19,551 bases of DNA, from the NCBI GenBank assembly GCA_964502525.1, contig CAZCXH010000089.1, positions 1 through 19,551 on the forward strand. Direction: 5' to 3'. The DNA is from DATLYB01 sp964502525. GTDB lineage: Bacteria; Bacteroidota; Bacteroidia; Chitinophagales; CAIOSU01. The notes beneath the pieces were generated by a model. The model was not told the DNA's origin. It saw nothing but the letters and a program-made list of their open reading frames with translations, and made no database searches. The translations under genes were made by a program, and so were the position numbers. Every line of letters starts with the position of its first letter. The stretch's first letter is position 1. Shown here in pieces: positions 6,819 to 13,023 of the stretch.

Positions 6819-7337
6819 CTATCCGTTGAAAATCCTTTTCATTGAAACCCTCCGCTGGTTGGACACCGTTGCGGCATCACGCAGCGTGGCAAGCCCGTTT
6901 ATAGTGGCTTTTATCACATTATGCGGATTGGATGAGCCGAGCGATTTTGCCAGGCAGTTGTGCACGCCAGCGCTTTCCAGCACTGCGCGCATGGCGCCTC
7001 CCGCGATAACGCCCGTACCGTCCGTAGCGGGTTTGATCCATACCTTACCTGCCCCGAACTTGCCGCGTACCTCATGCGGAATAGTCCCCTTGTACACCGG
7101 CACCTTCACCAGATTCTTCTTGGCATCATCAATACCCTTGGAAATGGCTTCGGTCACTTCACGGGCTTTTCCCAGCCCGTGCCCGACAATGCCATTGCCA
7201 TCACCCACCACCACGATTGCCGAAAAACCGAATGTCCTGCCGCCCTTCGTCACCTTAGCCACCCTGCGGATGTTCACGACTTTTTCCTTGAGATCAAGTT
7301 CGCTCGCCTTTACTCTTTGCAAATCACCTTTTGACAT
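6819..7337 (-). CDS. rpsE: 30S ribosomal protein S5
   Basis: The product is 172 residues and matches S5, a 30S body protein that acts in decoding accuracy and mRNA unwinding. The N-terminal double-stranded RNA-binding fold (about residues 22-85) shows VNIRRVAKVTKGGRTFGFSA, then VVVGDGNGIVGHGLGKAREV. The C-terminal domain contains GAGKVWIKPATDGTGVIAGG and ends IFNG. It is preceded by a short spacer with four heptamers and followed by rpmD after three bases. Confidence 0.98.
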   Translation of the reverse strand: MSKGDLQRVKASELDLKEKVVNIRRVAKVTKGGRTFGFSAIVVVGDGNGIVGHGLGKAREVTEAISKGIDDAKKNLVKVPVYKGTIPHEVRGKFGAGKVWIKPATDGTGVIAGGAMRAVLESAGVHNCLAKSLGSSNPHNVIKATINGLATLRDAATVSNQRRVSMKRIFNG

Positions 7338-7346
7338 GTATTCTGA

Positions 7347-7374
7347 CTTTAAACTTTAAACTCAAAACTTTAAA
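7347..7374. repeat. Single-arm heptamer array overlapping the rplR 3' end
   Basis: Four heptamers in a row read CTTTAAA, CTTTAAA, CTCAAAA, CTTTAAA (7347-7374). The last two cover the rplR stop codon (7362-7364) and its final coding bases for Gly-Leu-Lys-Phe. The non-coding units therefore look like copies of the gene's own 3' end. No inverted arm is present in this 24-base spacer. Confidence 0.8.
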
Positions 7375-7715
7375 CCACCCTCCCTGGCTCCATCCGCCAA
7401 TGCTTTCACGCGACCATGATACAAATATCCGCCCCTGTCGAACACCACCTGGCTGATACCTTTTTCAATAGCACGTTTCGCCAATTCCATCCCGACAGAT
7501 TTCGATTTTTCAATTTTTGTTCCCTTTGAGGCAACGCCTTTTTCCCTGGAAGATGCAGCAACAAGCGTTTGCCCTCCCAAATCATCAATCACCTGAACAT
7601 AAATATCCTTGTTGCTTCTGAAAACGGAAAGACGGGGGCGTTCAGATGTGCCTTTCACCCGTTTGCGGATGCTTTTTCTGATCTTGTTCCTTCGAAGTGT
7701 TTTTTGCGCTATCAT
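7362..7715 (-). CDS. rplR: 50S ribosomal protein L18
   Basis: The product (117 residues) is L18, a 5S rRNA-binding protein of the central protuberance that works with L5. It shows RKRVKGTSERPRLSVFRSNK, then DIYVQVIDDLGGQTLVAASS, and the C-terminus FDRGGYLYHGRVKALADGAR, then EGGLKF. Length and order are standard. The last codons and stop form part of the tandem heptamer array that continues toward rpsE, an unusual merging of coding and repeat sequence without harm to the conserved C-terminus. Confidence 0.98.
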   Translation of the reverse strand: MIAQKTLRRNKIRKSIRKRVKGTSERPRLSVFRSNKDIYVQVIDDLGGQTLVAASSREKGVASKGTKIEKSKSVGMELAKRAIEKGISQVVFDRGGYLYHGRVKALADGAREGGLKF

Positions 7716-7726
7716 GTTAATTTAAA

Positions 7727-8311
7727 TTACTTAGCTCCGCCTCCCGCAGCGGCTCCCGTAGAAGCTGCTGTTTTGCCGGCTTTTCTTCGGATATATTCCT
7801 CAGAATATTTAATCCCCTTTCCTTTGTATGGCTCCGGAGGCCTGATGGACCTGATCTTTGCCGCCACTTCCCCAATCAGTTGCTTGTCGCTGCTTTGGAG
7901 AATCACGGTAGGATTCTGGCCTTTTTCCTGTTGTGCCGTTACCTTCACTTCAGCCGGAAGCATCACCAGCACCGGGTGGCTGTAGCCCACGCTCAATTCG
8001 AGGTTTTGCCCCCTCGCATTAGCGCGAAATCCAACGCCCACCAGTTCCAGCTTTTGCTCATATCCTTTCGAAACTCCAACAACCATATTGTTTATCAGCG
8101 TTCTGTAAAGTCCGTGCAATGCTTTGTGCCGCTTCTGGTCGGTAGGCCTGCCCACCACCACCTTTCCATCTTCCAATTTGATCGTTATGTCGCGGTCAAT
8201 CCGCTCAAAGAGTTCCCCTTTCGGACCTTTCACTTTAACGATATTGTTAGGCTCGACCTTCACTTCAACGCCCTTCGGCAATACTATCGGGGATTTTCCT
8301 ATGCGCGACAT
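7727..8311 (-). CDS. rplF: 50S ribosomal protein L6
   Basis: From the ATG at 8311 the product is 194 residues, with two tandem L6 folds and the signature PPEPYKGKGIKYSEEYIRRK near the C-terminus. A short Ala/Gly tail (STGAAAGGGAK) follows. L6 sits by the factor-binding site close to the sarcin-ricin loop. The frame is open 15 codons further upstream (to 8356), but that would overlap rpsH, and the family start MSRIGKSPIVLPKGV fits the internal ATG. rpsH ends 10 bases before it. Confidence 0.97.
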   Translation of the reverse strand: MSRIGKSPIVLPKGVEVKVEPNNIVKVKGPKGELFERIDRDITIKLEDGKVVVGRPTDQKRHKALHGLYRTLINNMVVGVSKGYEQKLELVGVGFRANARGQNLELSVGYSHPVLVMLPAEVKVTAQQEKGQNPTVILQSSDKQLIGEVAAKIRSIRPPEPYKGKGIKYSEEYIRRKAGKTAASTGAAAGGGAK

Positions 8312-8321
8312 TTTTCCTGTT

Positions 8322-8717
8322 TTAATAAACCTGACATAAAACTTCACCTCCAACATTATTCTGCTTCGCCTGCTTATCGGTCATCAATCCTTTGGAGGTG
8401 GAGATAATCGCAATGCCCAAGCCGTTGATTACCCTCGGCATTTCATCCACGGAAACATACCTTCTGATGCCCGGGGTGCTGACACGGCTGATTTCTTTTA
8501 TCACCGGGTCATTATTATTATCATACTTCAATGCCACTTTAATCACGCCCTGCTTGCCGGCTTCATCATCGAACTTGTATTTCTCAATGTAACCCTGCTG
8601 GTACAGAATCTCGGTAATGCGCTTTTTCAGGTTGGATGATGGAATCTCAACAATCCGGTGGCGCGTCATCAATCCGTTTCTGATTCGCGTTAAGTAATCT
8701 GCTATGGGATCGGTCAT
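8322..8717 (-). CDS. rpsH: 30S ribosomal protein S8
   Basis: The 131-residue product matches S8, which binds the central domain of 16S rRNA. It begins MTDPIADYLTRIRNGLMTRH and contains the C-terminal signature STSKGLMTDKQAKQNNVGGE, then VLCQVY. S8 is the known translational repressor of the spc operon in E. coli, acting on an rplE-proximal site; no equivalent structure was recognised here. It is separated from rpsN by a 79-base repeat spacer. Confidence 0.98.
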   Translation of the reverse strand: MTDPIADYLTRIRNGLMTRHRIVEIPSSNLKKRITEILYQQGYIEKYKFDDEAGKQGVIKVALKYDNNNDPVIKEISRVSTPGIRRYVSVDEMPRVINGLGIAIISTSKGLMTDKQAKQNNVGGEVLCQVY

Positions 8718-8720
8718 TTT

Positions 8721-8795
8721 GATTTACGATTTACGAATGACGATTTACGAATTTAAATTCATGTTTTTAGTCATTGACTAATAACTGATAACTGT
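8721..8795. repeat. Two unlike tandem heptamer arrays, rpsN-rpsH spacer
   Basis: The left array is GATTTAC, GATTTAC, GAATGAC, GATTTAC (8721-8748). It is followed by a perfect 12-base palindrome, GAATTTAAATTC (8749-8760). The right array has a 7-base period but another word: TAGTCAT, TGACTAA, TAACTGA, TAACTGT (8768-8795). The arms pair only weakly with each other (GAATGAC with GTCATT), while TTAGTCATTGACTAA (8767-8781) is itself nearly palindromic. Confidence 0.75.
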
Positions 8796-8796
8796 T

Positions 8797-9066
8797 CTAC
8801 CAGCTTGCTTTTTTAATACCGGGAATTTTGCCATCATTGGCAAGCTCCCTGAATTTTATCCTGGACAATCCGAAAATGCGGATGTACCCTCTCGGTCTTC
8901 CGGTGAGCTTGCACCTGTTGCGCAAGCGCACAGGTGACGCATTTTTAGGAAGCTTATCAAGCGCTTTGTAGTCACCGGCTTTTTTCAAAGCCTTTCTCTT
9001 TTCTGCGTACTTGCTTACAAGCCGTTCCCTTTTCTGGTTTCTTGCTACTACTGATGTTTTCGCCAT
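8797..9066 (-). CDS. rpsN: 30S ribosomal protein S14 (zinc-free long form)
   Basis: The 89-residue product is the long S14 variant. It starts MAKTSVVARNQKRERLVSKY and ends IPGIKKASW. The conserved NRCKLTGRPRGYIRIFGLSR holds the only cysteine, so the CXXC-CXXC zinc site of short S14 is absent and function does not depend on zinc. S14 helps assemble the 30S head. It follows rplE by two bases. Confidence 0.98.
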   Translation of the reverse strand: MAKTSVVARNQKRERLVSKYAEKRKALKKAGDYKALDKLPKNASPVRLRNRCKLTGRPRGYIRIFGLSRIKFRELANDGKIPGIKKASW

Positions 9067-9068
9067 CG

Positions 9069-9629
9069 TTATTTTTTAAACGGTAATCCAAGTTCAGTCA
9101 GCAATGCAAGAGCTTCGTCATTGTTTTGCGCTGACGTGACGAACGTAATATCCATGCCGCTGATCTTGCTTACCTTGTCAATGTCAATTTCCGGGAAAAT
9201 GATTTGTTCCGTAATGCCAAGCGTGTAATTGCCGCGCCCGTCAAAACTTTTGTTGTTCACACCGCGAAAGTCGCGCACACGCGGCAACGCAACGGCAATG
9301 AGCCTTTCGAGAAACTCATACATGCGGTCGCCTCTCAAAGTGACGCGGCAGCCGATAGGCATGTTTTCCCTCAATTTGAAATTGGATATAGCCTTTTTTG
9401 CCTTGGTGGAAACCGCCTTTTGTCCGGTGATTGCCGTAATTTCATCAACCGCCACATCAACGGTCTTTTTATCCTGGGTTGCCGTGTTGACGCCTTTGTT
9501 CACGCAAATTTTCTTCAGCCTCGGCACACGCATCACCGTAGAGAAGCCAAACTGCTTCGTAAGGGCAGGCACTACGCTCTCCGAATAATGCTTTCTGAGC
9601 CTGGGCACGTATTTAGATTCCTGTTTCAT
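9069..9629 (-). CDS. rplE: 50S ribosomal protein L5
   Basis: The product is 186 residues and matches L5, a 5S rRNA-binding protein of the central protuberance that contacts P-site tRNA and S13. Key stretches are VPRLKKICVNKGVNTATQDK, LRENMPIGCRVTLRGDRMYE and LPRVRDFRGVNNKSFDGRGN, followed by GITEQIIFPEID. Length is within the family norm. The start overlaps the rplX stop by one base (TAATG), which indicates coupling. rpsN follows after two bases. Confidence 0.98.
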   Translation of the reverse strand: MKQESKYVPRLRKHYSESVVPALTKQFGFSTVMRVPRLKKICVNKGVNTATQDKKTVDVAVDEITAITGQKAVSTKAKKAISNFKLRENMPIGCRVTLRGDRMYEFLERLIAVALPRVRDFRGVNNKSFDGRGNYTLGITEQIIFPEIDIDKVSKISGMDITFVTSAQNNDEALALLTELGLPFKK

Positions 9630-9964
9630 TACTTGATGACTTCACCTGATTTTTTTGCATAACGCACCAATTTTCCATTCACCTCTTTCCTGCCAATCCT
9701 TGTCGGCTTGCCCGTTTTGGGATCGGCAACCATGAGGTTGGAAATGTGTATGGGCGCCTCTTTCTTCACAATGCCTCCATCCGGGTATTGGGCGGTGGGC
9801 CGTGTATGCCTGCTGATAATCCGCACCCCTTCCACCAGCGCGCGATTCTTGTCCGGAAACACCTCAATCACGCGGCCTTTCTTGCCCTTGTCCTCACCGG
9901 CAATCACAATCACCTGGTCGTTTTTCTTGACGTGTAATTTGGGCTGATACCTTGTTTTCACCAC
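9629..9964 (-). CDS. rplX: 50S ribosomal protein L24
   Basis: The 111-residue product matches L24, an assembly initiator that binds the 5' domain of 23S rRNA. The KOW motif is at about residues 18-45 (QVIVIAGEDKGKKGRVIEVF, then PDKNRALVEGV). The C-terminal part has the usual ISNLMVADPKTGKPTRIGRK. It sits after rplN across a 47-base spacer with degenerate heptamers, and overlaps rplE by one base. Confidence 0.97.
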   Translation of the reverse strand: MVKTRYQPKLHVKKNDQVIVIAGEDKGKKGRVIEVFPDKNRALVEGVRIISRHTRPTAQYPDGGIVKKEAPIHISNLMVADPKTGKPTRIGRKEVNGKLVRYAKKSGEVIK

Positions 9965-9980
9965 TTTTATTTTACAGTTT

Positions 9981-10015
9981 CTGACATCTGTTACCTTTCA
10001 TCCAACATCCGCTAT
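9981..10015. repeat. Degenerate heptamer array, rplN-rplX spacer
   Basis: Reading from 9981, a 7-base period is visible through CTGACAT, CTGTTAC, CTTTCAT, CCAACAT and CCGCTAT. The pattern is C at unit position 1 and usually AT at the end. On the coding strand the first unit begins at the rplN stop codon. Identity between units is weak, so this may be an aged array or chance; the context of matching arrays elsewhere raises its credibility. Confidence 0.4.
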
Positions 10016-10383
10016 AGCACCTCAGGCGCCAACGAAATAATCTTCATCTGCTCTCTTTCCCTCAACTCCCTTGCAACGGGTCCAAAAATACGAGTGCCTC
10101 TCGGCTCATCCTGAGGGGTGAGCAACACCGCTGCGTTATCATCGAAGCGGATATAAGATCCATCTTTTCTCCTGATCGGCTTTCTTGTTCTCACCACCAC
10201 CGCTCTTGACACGGCCCCCTTCTTGATACCGCCCGCAGGCAACGCATCCTTCACGCTGACAATAATCTTATCGCCAATGCTCGCATAGCGCCTGTAGGGC
10301 GATCCTCCTAACACGCGGATGCAAAGCACTTCCCTTGCACCGCTGTTGTCAGCCACTTTCAATCTTGTTTCCTGCTGTATCAT
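10012..10383 (-). CDS. rplN: 50S ribosomal protein L14
   Basis: The 123-residue product is L14, an intersubunit-bridge protein of the 50S that binds the silencing factor RsfS in many bacteria. It begins MIQQETRLKVADNSGAREVL and carries CIRVLGGSPYRRYASIGDKI, VSVKDALPAGGIKKGAVSRA and DDNAAVLLTPQDEPRGTRIF, then GPVARELRE. Length is standard. It is flanked by repeat-bearing spacers on both sides. Confidence 0.98.
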   Translation of the reverse strand: MIQQETRLKVADNSGAREVLCIRVLGGSPYRRYASIGDKIIVSVKDALPAGGIKKGAVSRAVVVRTRKPIRRKDGSYIRFDDNAAVLLTPQDEPRGTRIFGPVARELREREQMKIISLAPEVL

Positions 10384-10389
10384 TTCTTC

Positions 10390-10456
10390 GTTGTTAGTTG
10401 CTTAGTTGTTTGTTGTTTGTTGTTCGCAGCTCGATAAACTACCAACGACCAACTAC
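10390..10456. repeat. Inverted tandem heptamer array, rpsQ-rplN spacer
   Basis: The left arm is GTTGTTA, GTTGCTTA (one extra base), GTTGTTT, GTTGTTT, GTTGTTC (10390-10425). After a short interval the right arm reads AAACTAC, CAACGAC, CAACTAC (10436-10456), complementary in sense to the GTTG units. The last unit contains the rpsQ stop codon (10453-10455). The predicted hairpin has more mismatches than those at 847-917 and 2981-3047. Confidence 0.8.
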
Positions 10457-10713
10457 TTTGCTTTTTCAATAATCTCCACCAGCCTCCATCGTTTCGTTTT
10501 GCTCAAAGGCCTTGTTTCCGCTATGCGCACTTTATCGCCAATGCCGCTCTCGTTCTTTTCGTCATGCGCCACCAATTTTTTCGAGCGCTTCATATATTTT
10601 CCATAAAGCGGATGCTCAAGGCTTCTTTCTATCTTAACGGTAATGGATTTTTGCATTTTATTGCTCACCACTATCCCGACCCTTTGCTTTCTGCGTTTTC
10701 TCTGCTGTTCCAT
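10453..10713 (-). CDS. rpsQ: 30S ribosomal protein S17
   Basis: The product (86 residues) is S17, an OB-fold primary binder of the 16S 5' domain. It contains QRVGIVVSNKMQKSITVKIE and the signature GDKVRIAETRPLSKTKRWRL, then VEII. Its start overlaps the rpmC stop by one base (TAATG). The stop codon lies inside the heptamer array separating it from rplN. No anomalies are seen in the protein. Confidence 0.98.
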   Translation of the reverse strand: MEQQRKRRKQRVGIVVSNKMQKSITVKIERSLEHPLYGKYMKRSKKLVAHDEKNESGIGDKVRIAETRPLSKTKRWRLVEIIEKAK

Positions 10714-10931
10714 TATTTCCCGGTCTTTGCCGCCTCCATTTCCCTTCTTTTCAACTCGGTTTTCAGCCGCGCAATGTCCCTTCTCTGCCAGCGGATGGAT
10801 AAAGGATTATCAACAGGCGAAACGGCATGGTTGAATTTCATCTTCCTGTACCGAAGCTGCCCCTCCTTTATCTTTTCCGCCAATTCATCGTTGGCGAATT
10901 CCTTAATATCTTCTTTTTTGATTTTTGCCAT
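10713..10931 (-). CDS. rpmC: 50S ribosomal protein L29
   Basis: This small 72-residue product matches L29, a two-helix protein at the exit-tunnel rim where SRP and trigger factor dock. It contains KEDIKEFANDELAEKIKEGQ and the signature NPLSIRWQRRDIARLKTELK, then RREMEA. It lies between rplP (12-base spacer) and rpsQ (1-base overlap), as in the canonical S10 operon. Confidence 0.97.
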   Translation of the reverse strand: MAKIKKEDIKEFANDELAEKIKEGQLRYRKMKFNHAVSPVDNPLSIRWQRRDIARLKTELKRREMEAAKTGK

Positions 10932-10943
10932 TTTATAATGAGC

Positions 10944-11378
10944 TTATCCCAATGAATAATCATAGTCCCTGCGAACAATGAATTTGGTTTTTACCGGAAG
11001 CTTGGCTGCCGCAAGCATCAGCGCATGTTTTGCCACTTTAGAAGGGACGCCATCGGCTTCAAACAGAATCCTGCCCGGTTTCACCACCGCCACCCATCCT
11101 TCGGGGGCTCCTTTGCCTTTGCCCATCCGCACTTCAGCAGGCTTCTTTGTTATAGGCTTATCCGGGAAAATTTTAATCCATACTTTGCCTTCCCTTTTCA
11201 TTTCCCTCGTTAAAGCAACGCGCGCTGCTTCAATTTGCCTGTCGGTTACCCACGCCAGTTCCAGCGACTTTAGCGCGAACGAGCCGGTAGAAATGACGCT
11301 CCCGCGCTTGGCATTACCCTTTAGCTGCCCCTTGCCCTTCTGCTGTTTTCTATATTTTGTTCTCTTCGGCTGTAACAT
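10944..11378 (-). CDS. rplP: 50S ribosomal protein L16
   Basis: The product is 144 residues and is L16, which lies near the peptidyl-transferase centre and positions A-site tRNA. It begins MLQPKRTKYRKQQKGKGQLK and contains the two signature regions KVWIKIFPDKPITKKPAEVR and MGKGKGAPEGWVAVVKPGRI, then LFEADG. Length is standard. It is separated from rpsC by 10 bases and from rpmC by 12, short spacers without repeats. Confidence 0.98.
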   Translation of the reverse strand: MLQPKRTKYRKQQKGKGQLKGNAKRGSVISTGSFALKSLELAWVTDRQIEAARVALTREMKREGKVWIKIFPDKPITKKPAEVRMGKGKGAPEGWVAVVKPGRILFEADGVPSKVAKHALMLAAAKLPVKTKFIVRRDYDYSLG

Positions 11379-11388
11379 GATTCAATTT

Positions 11389-12111
11389 TTATTCACCTTC
11401 CGGCTCCGGTTTTGGCGCCCTTCTTCCCCTGCCTGATTTCGGCTTTGATTCCTTCTTATCGCCAATATTGGGGGAAAGGTCGCGTTTGCCGAACACTTCT
11501 CCTTTGCAAATCCAAACCTTAACGCCAATCTTGCCATACACTGTTTGCGCTTCCTTAATCGCGAAATCAATATCCGCGCGCAACGTGTGCAAAGGCGTTC
11601 TTCCTTCCTTGAACTCTTCCGAGCGCGCTATTTCCGCGCCATTCAGCCTTCCCGAACACCTCACCTTGATCCCTTCCGCGCCCATCCTCATGGTGGATGC
11701 TATCGCCATCTTCACGGCACGTTTGTAGCTGATTCTAGCCTTGATCTGGTTGGCGATGGTTTCGCCTACGATGTTTGCGTCCAGTTCCGGCCTCCTGATT
11801 TCAACGATATTCACCTGCACCTCTTTATTCGTGAGCTGCTTCAGTTCTTCTTTTATCCTGTCAACCTCGCCACCGCCTTTTCCGATGATGATGCCCGGAC
11901 GGGAAGTGTGTATCGTGATCGTGAGCCTTTTCAGCGTCCGCTCGATAACAATGCGCGCTATTCCGCCTTTGTTGATGCGCGCATTGAGGTACTCGCGAAT
12001 CTTCTCGTCTTCAAAGAGCTTTTCCGAGTAATCGTCACCCCCGAACCAATTAGAATCCCACCCCCGGATGATTCCAACCCTATTTCCAATAGGATTTGCT
12101 TTTTGTCCCAT
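11389..12111 (-). CDS. rpsC: 30S ribosomal protein S3
   Basis: The 240-residue product is S3, part of the mRNA entry channel and helicase of the 30S head. It starts MGQKANPIGNRVGIIRGWDS. The KH domain contains the GKGG loop at residues 77-80 (RPGIIIGKGGGEVDRI). The C-terminal domain includes KVRCSGRLNGAEIARSEEFK, then EGRTPLHTLRADIDF. A charged, proline-containing tail (KSGRGRRAPKPEPEGE) follows. The start overlaps the rplV stop in TAATG. Confidence 0.98.
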   Translation of the reverse strand: MGQKANPIGNRVGIIRGWDSNWFGGDDYSEKLFEDEKIREYLNARINKGGIARIVIERTLKRLTITIHTSRPGIIIGKGGGEVDRIKEELKQLTNKEVQVNIVEIRRPELDANIVGETIANQIKARISYKRAVKMAIASTMRMGAEGIKVRCSGRLNGAEIARSEEFKEGRTPLHTLRADIDFAIKEAQTVYGKIGVKVWICKGEVFGKRDLSPNIGDKKESKPKSGRGRRAPKPEPEGE

Positions 12112-12734
12112 TACTTCTTTTTTGTGCTTTTTTTAGCCGCTGGCTTCTTTTCCGTCTTTTCTTCTTTCGCTGCTTTCGCCTCAGTTTTCTTCTTTTTCAC
12201 CGGCTTAGCCGCTGCTTTTGCCTTTGCTTCTTTCTTTGCCTTTGGCGCTTCCTCCTTTGTTGCGGATTCATCTGCAGTTTCTACTGCAACATCTTCCTGC
12301 TTCACTTCTTCTTGCGCCTCCTCTTCCACCACCGGCTTCGGAATTCTGCTGTCCACGATTATCGTAACGTGGTTTGACCTTTTCCTGAGCCTGTAGGCGC
12401 GACCTTGAGGCGCAGGCAAAAACCTCTTTAATGTGACACCCGGATCAACAAAAACCGTCTTCACATACAGGTCACTGTCCTCAACACGCTGACCTTCGTT
12501 CTTCATCTCCCAGTTTTTAATAGCCGAGCGCAACAACTTCTCCATGTCACGGGCTGAATGTCTTTTGCTGTATGTAAGTATATTCAGCGCCTGCTCCACC
12601 GACTTCCCCCTGATTGTGTCGCTTGTGACGCGCATCCTGCGCGTGGAGGTCGGAGTGGAGTTCAGGCTCGCGATGGCAACGGATTTCATTGCCTCCTTGC
12701 GGGCCTCAGCCGCTAATCTTTTGCGTTTACCCAT
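12111..12734 (-). CDS. rplV: 50S ribosomal protein L22 with long charged tail
   Basis: From the ATG at 12734 the product is 207 residues. The L22 core (about 1-133) is clear: NSTPTSTRRMRVTSDTIRGK, LLRSAIKNWEMKNE, and the beta-hairpin region TLKRFLPAPQGRAYRLRKRS that lines the exit tunnel. Residues 134-207 form a low-complexity tail, acidic then Lys/Ala-rich (AKKEAKAKAAAKPVKKKKTE), much longer than the roughly 110-residue E. coli protein. The frame is open for 53 further codons upstream, but these lie over rpsS in another frame, and the ATG one base after the rpsS stop fits the family. The tail is probably disordered. Confidence 0.95.
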   Translation of the reverse strand: MGKRKRLAAEARKEAMKSVAIASLNSTPTSTRRMRVTSDTIRGKSVEQALNILTYSKRHSARDMEKLLRSAIKNWEMKNEGQRVEDSDLYVKTVFVDPGVTLKRFLPAPQGRAYRLRKRSNHVTIIVDSRIPKPVVEEEAQEEVKQEDVAVETADESATKEEAPKAKKEAKAKAAAKPVKKKKTEAKAAKEEKTEKKPAAKKSTKKK

Positions 12735-12735
12735 G

Positions 12736-13023
12736 TTATGCTGCGCCTGGCGCTGTTTCAATTTTCTTTGATGAGTGCGCCTTAAACTGGCGGGTAGGCG
12801 CGAACTCGCCCAATTTATGACCCACCATATTTTCGGTGACATACACCGGGATGAATTTATTCCCGTTGTGCACTGCGAAAGTATGCCCAACAAAATCCGG
12901 TATTATCGTTGACCTCCGCGACCACGTTTTGATCACCGTTTTCTTATTGCCCTTGTTCAAAGCGGCAATCTTTTCCTCAAGATTGTGGTCAACGTAAGGA
13001 CCTTTTTTAATTGATCTTGCCAT
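12736..13023 (-). CDS. rpsS: 30S ribosomal protein S19
   Basis: The 95-residue product matches S19, a 30S head protein that pairs with S13 near the A-site finger. It begins MARSIKKGPYVDHNLEEKI and contains KTWSRRSTIIPDFVGHTFAV, HNGNKFIPVYVTENMVGHKL and GEFAPTRQFKAHSSKK. It overlaps rplB by one base (TAATG) and precedes rplV by one base, so all three genes are probably translated as a coupled unit. Confidence 0.98.
   Translation of the reverse strand: MARSIKKGPYVDHNLEEKIAALNKGNKKTVIKTWSRRSTIIPDFVGHTFAVHNGNKFIPVYVTENMVGHKLGEFAPTRQFKAHSSKKIETAPGAA

Noticed and set aside
7727..8356. Longer L6 starting at 8356
   Set aside because: It would overlap the end of rpsH; the conserved L6 N-terminus MSRIGKSPI starts at 8311.
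847..10456. Intergenic repeats as a CRISPR array
   Set aside because: The units are 7-8 bases and contiguous without spacers, the word changes at each site, and no cas genes are present.
12096..12377. Plus-strand open frame rich in Phe, Leu and Cys, resembling a membrane protein
   Set aside because: It is the antisense of the Lys/Glu/Ala-rich L22 tail; the composition is a shadow effect.
12111..12893. Longer L22 starting at 12893
   Set aside because: The extra 53 codons overlap rpsS in another frame and match nothing in L22; ATG at 12734 follows the rpsS stop by one base.
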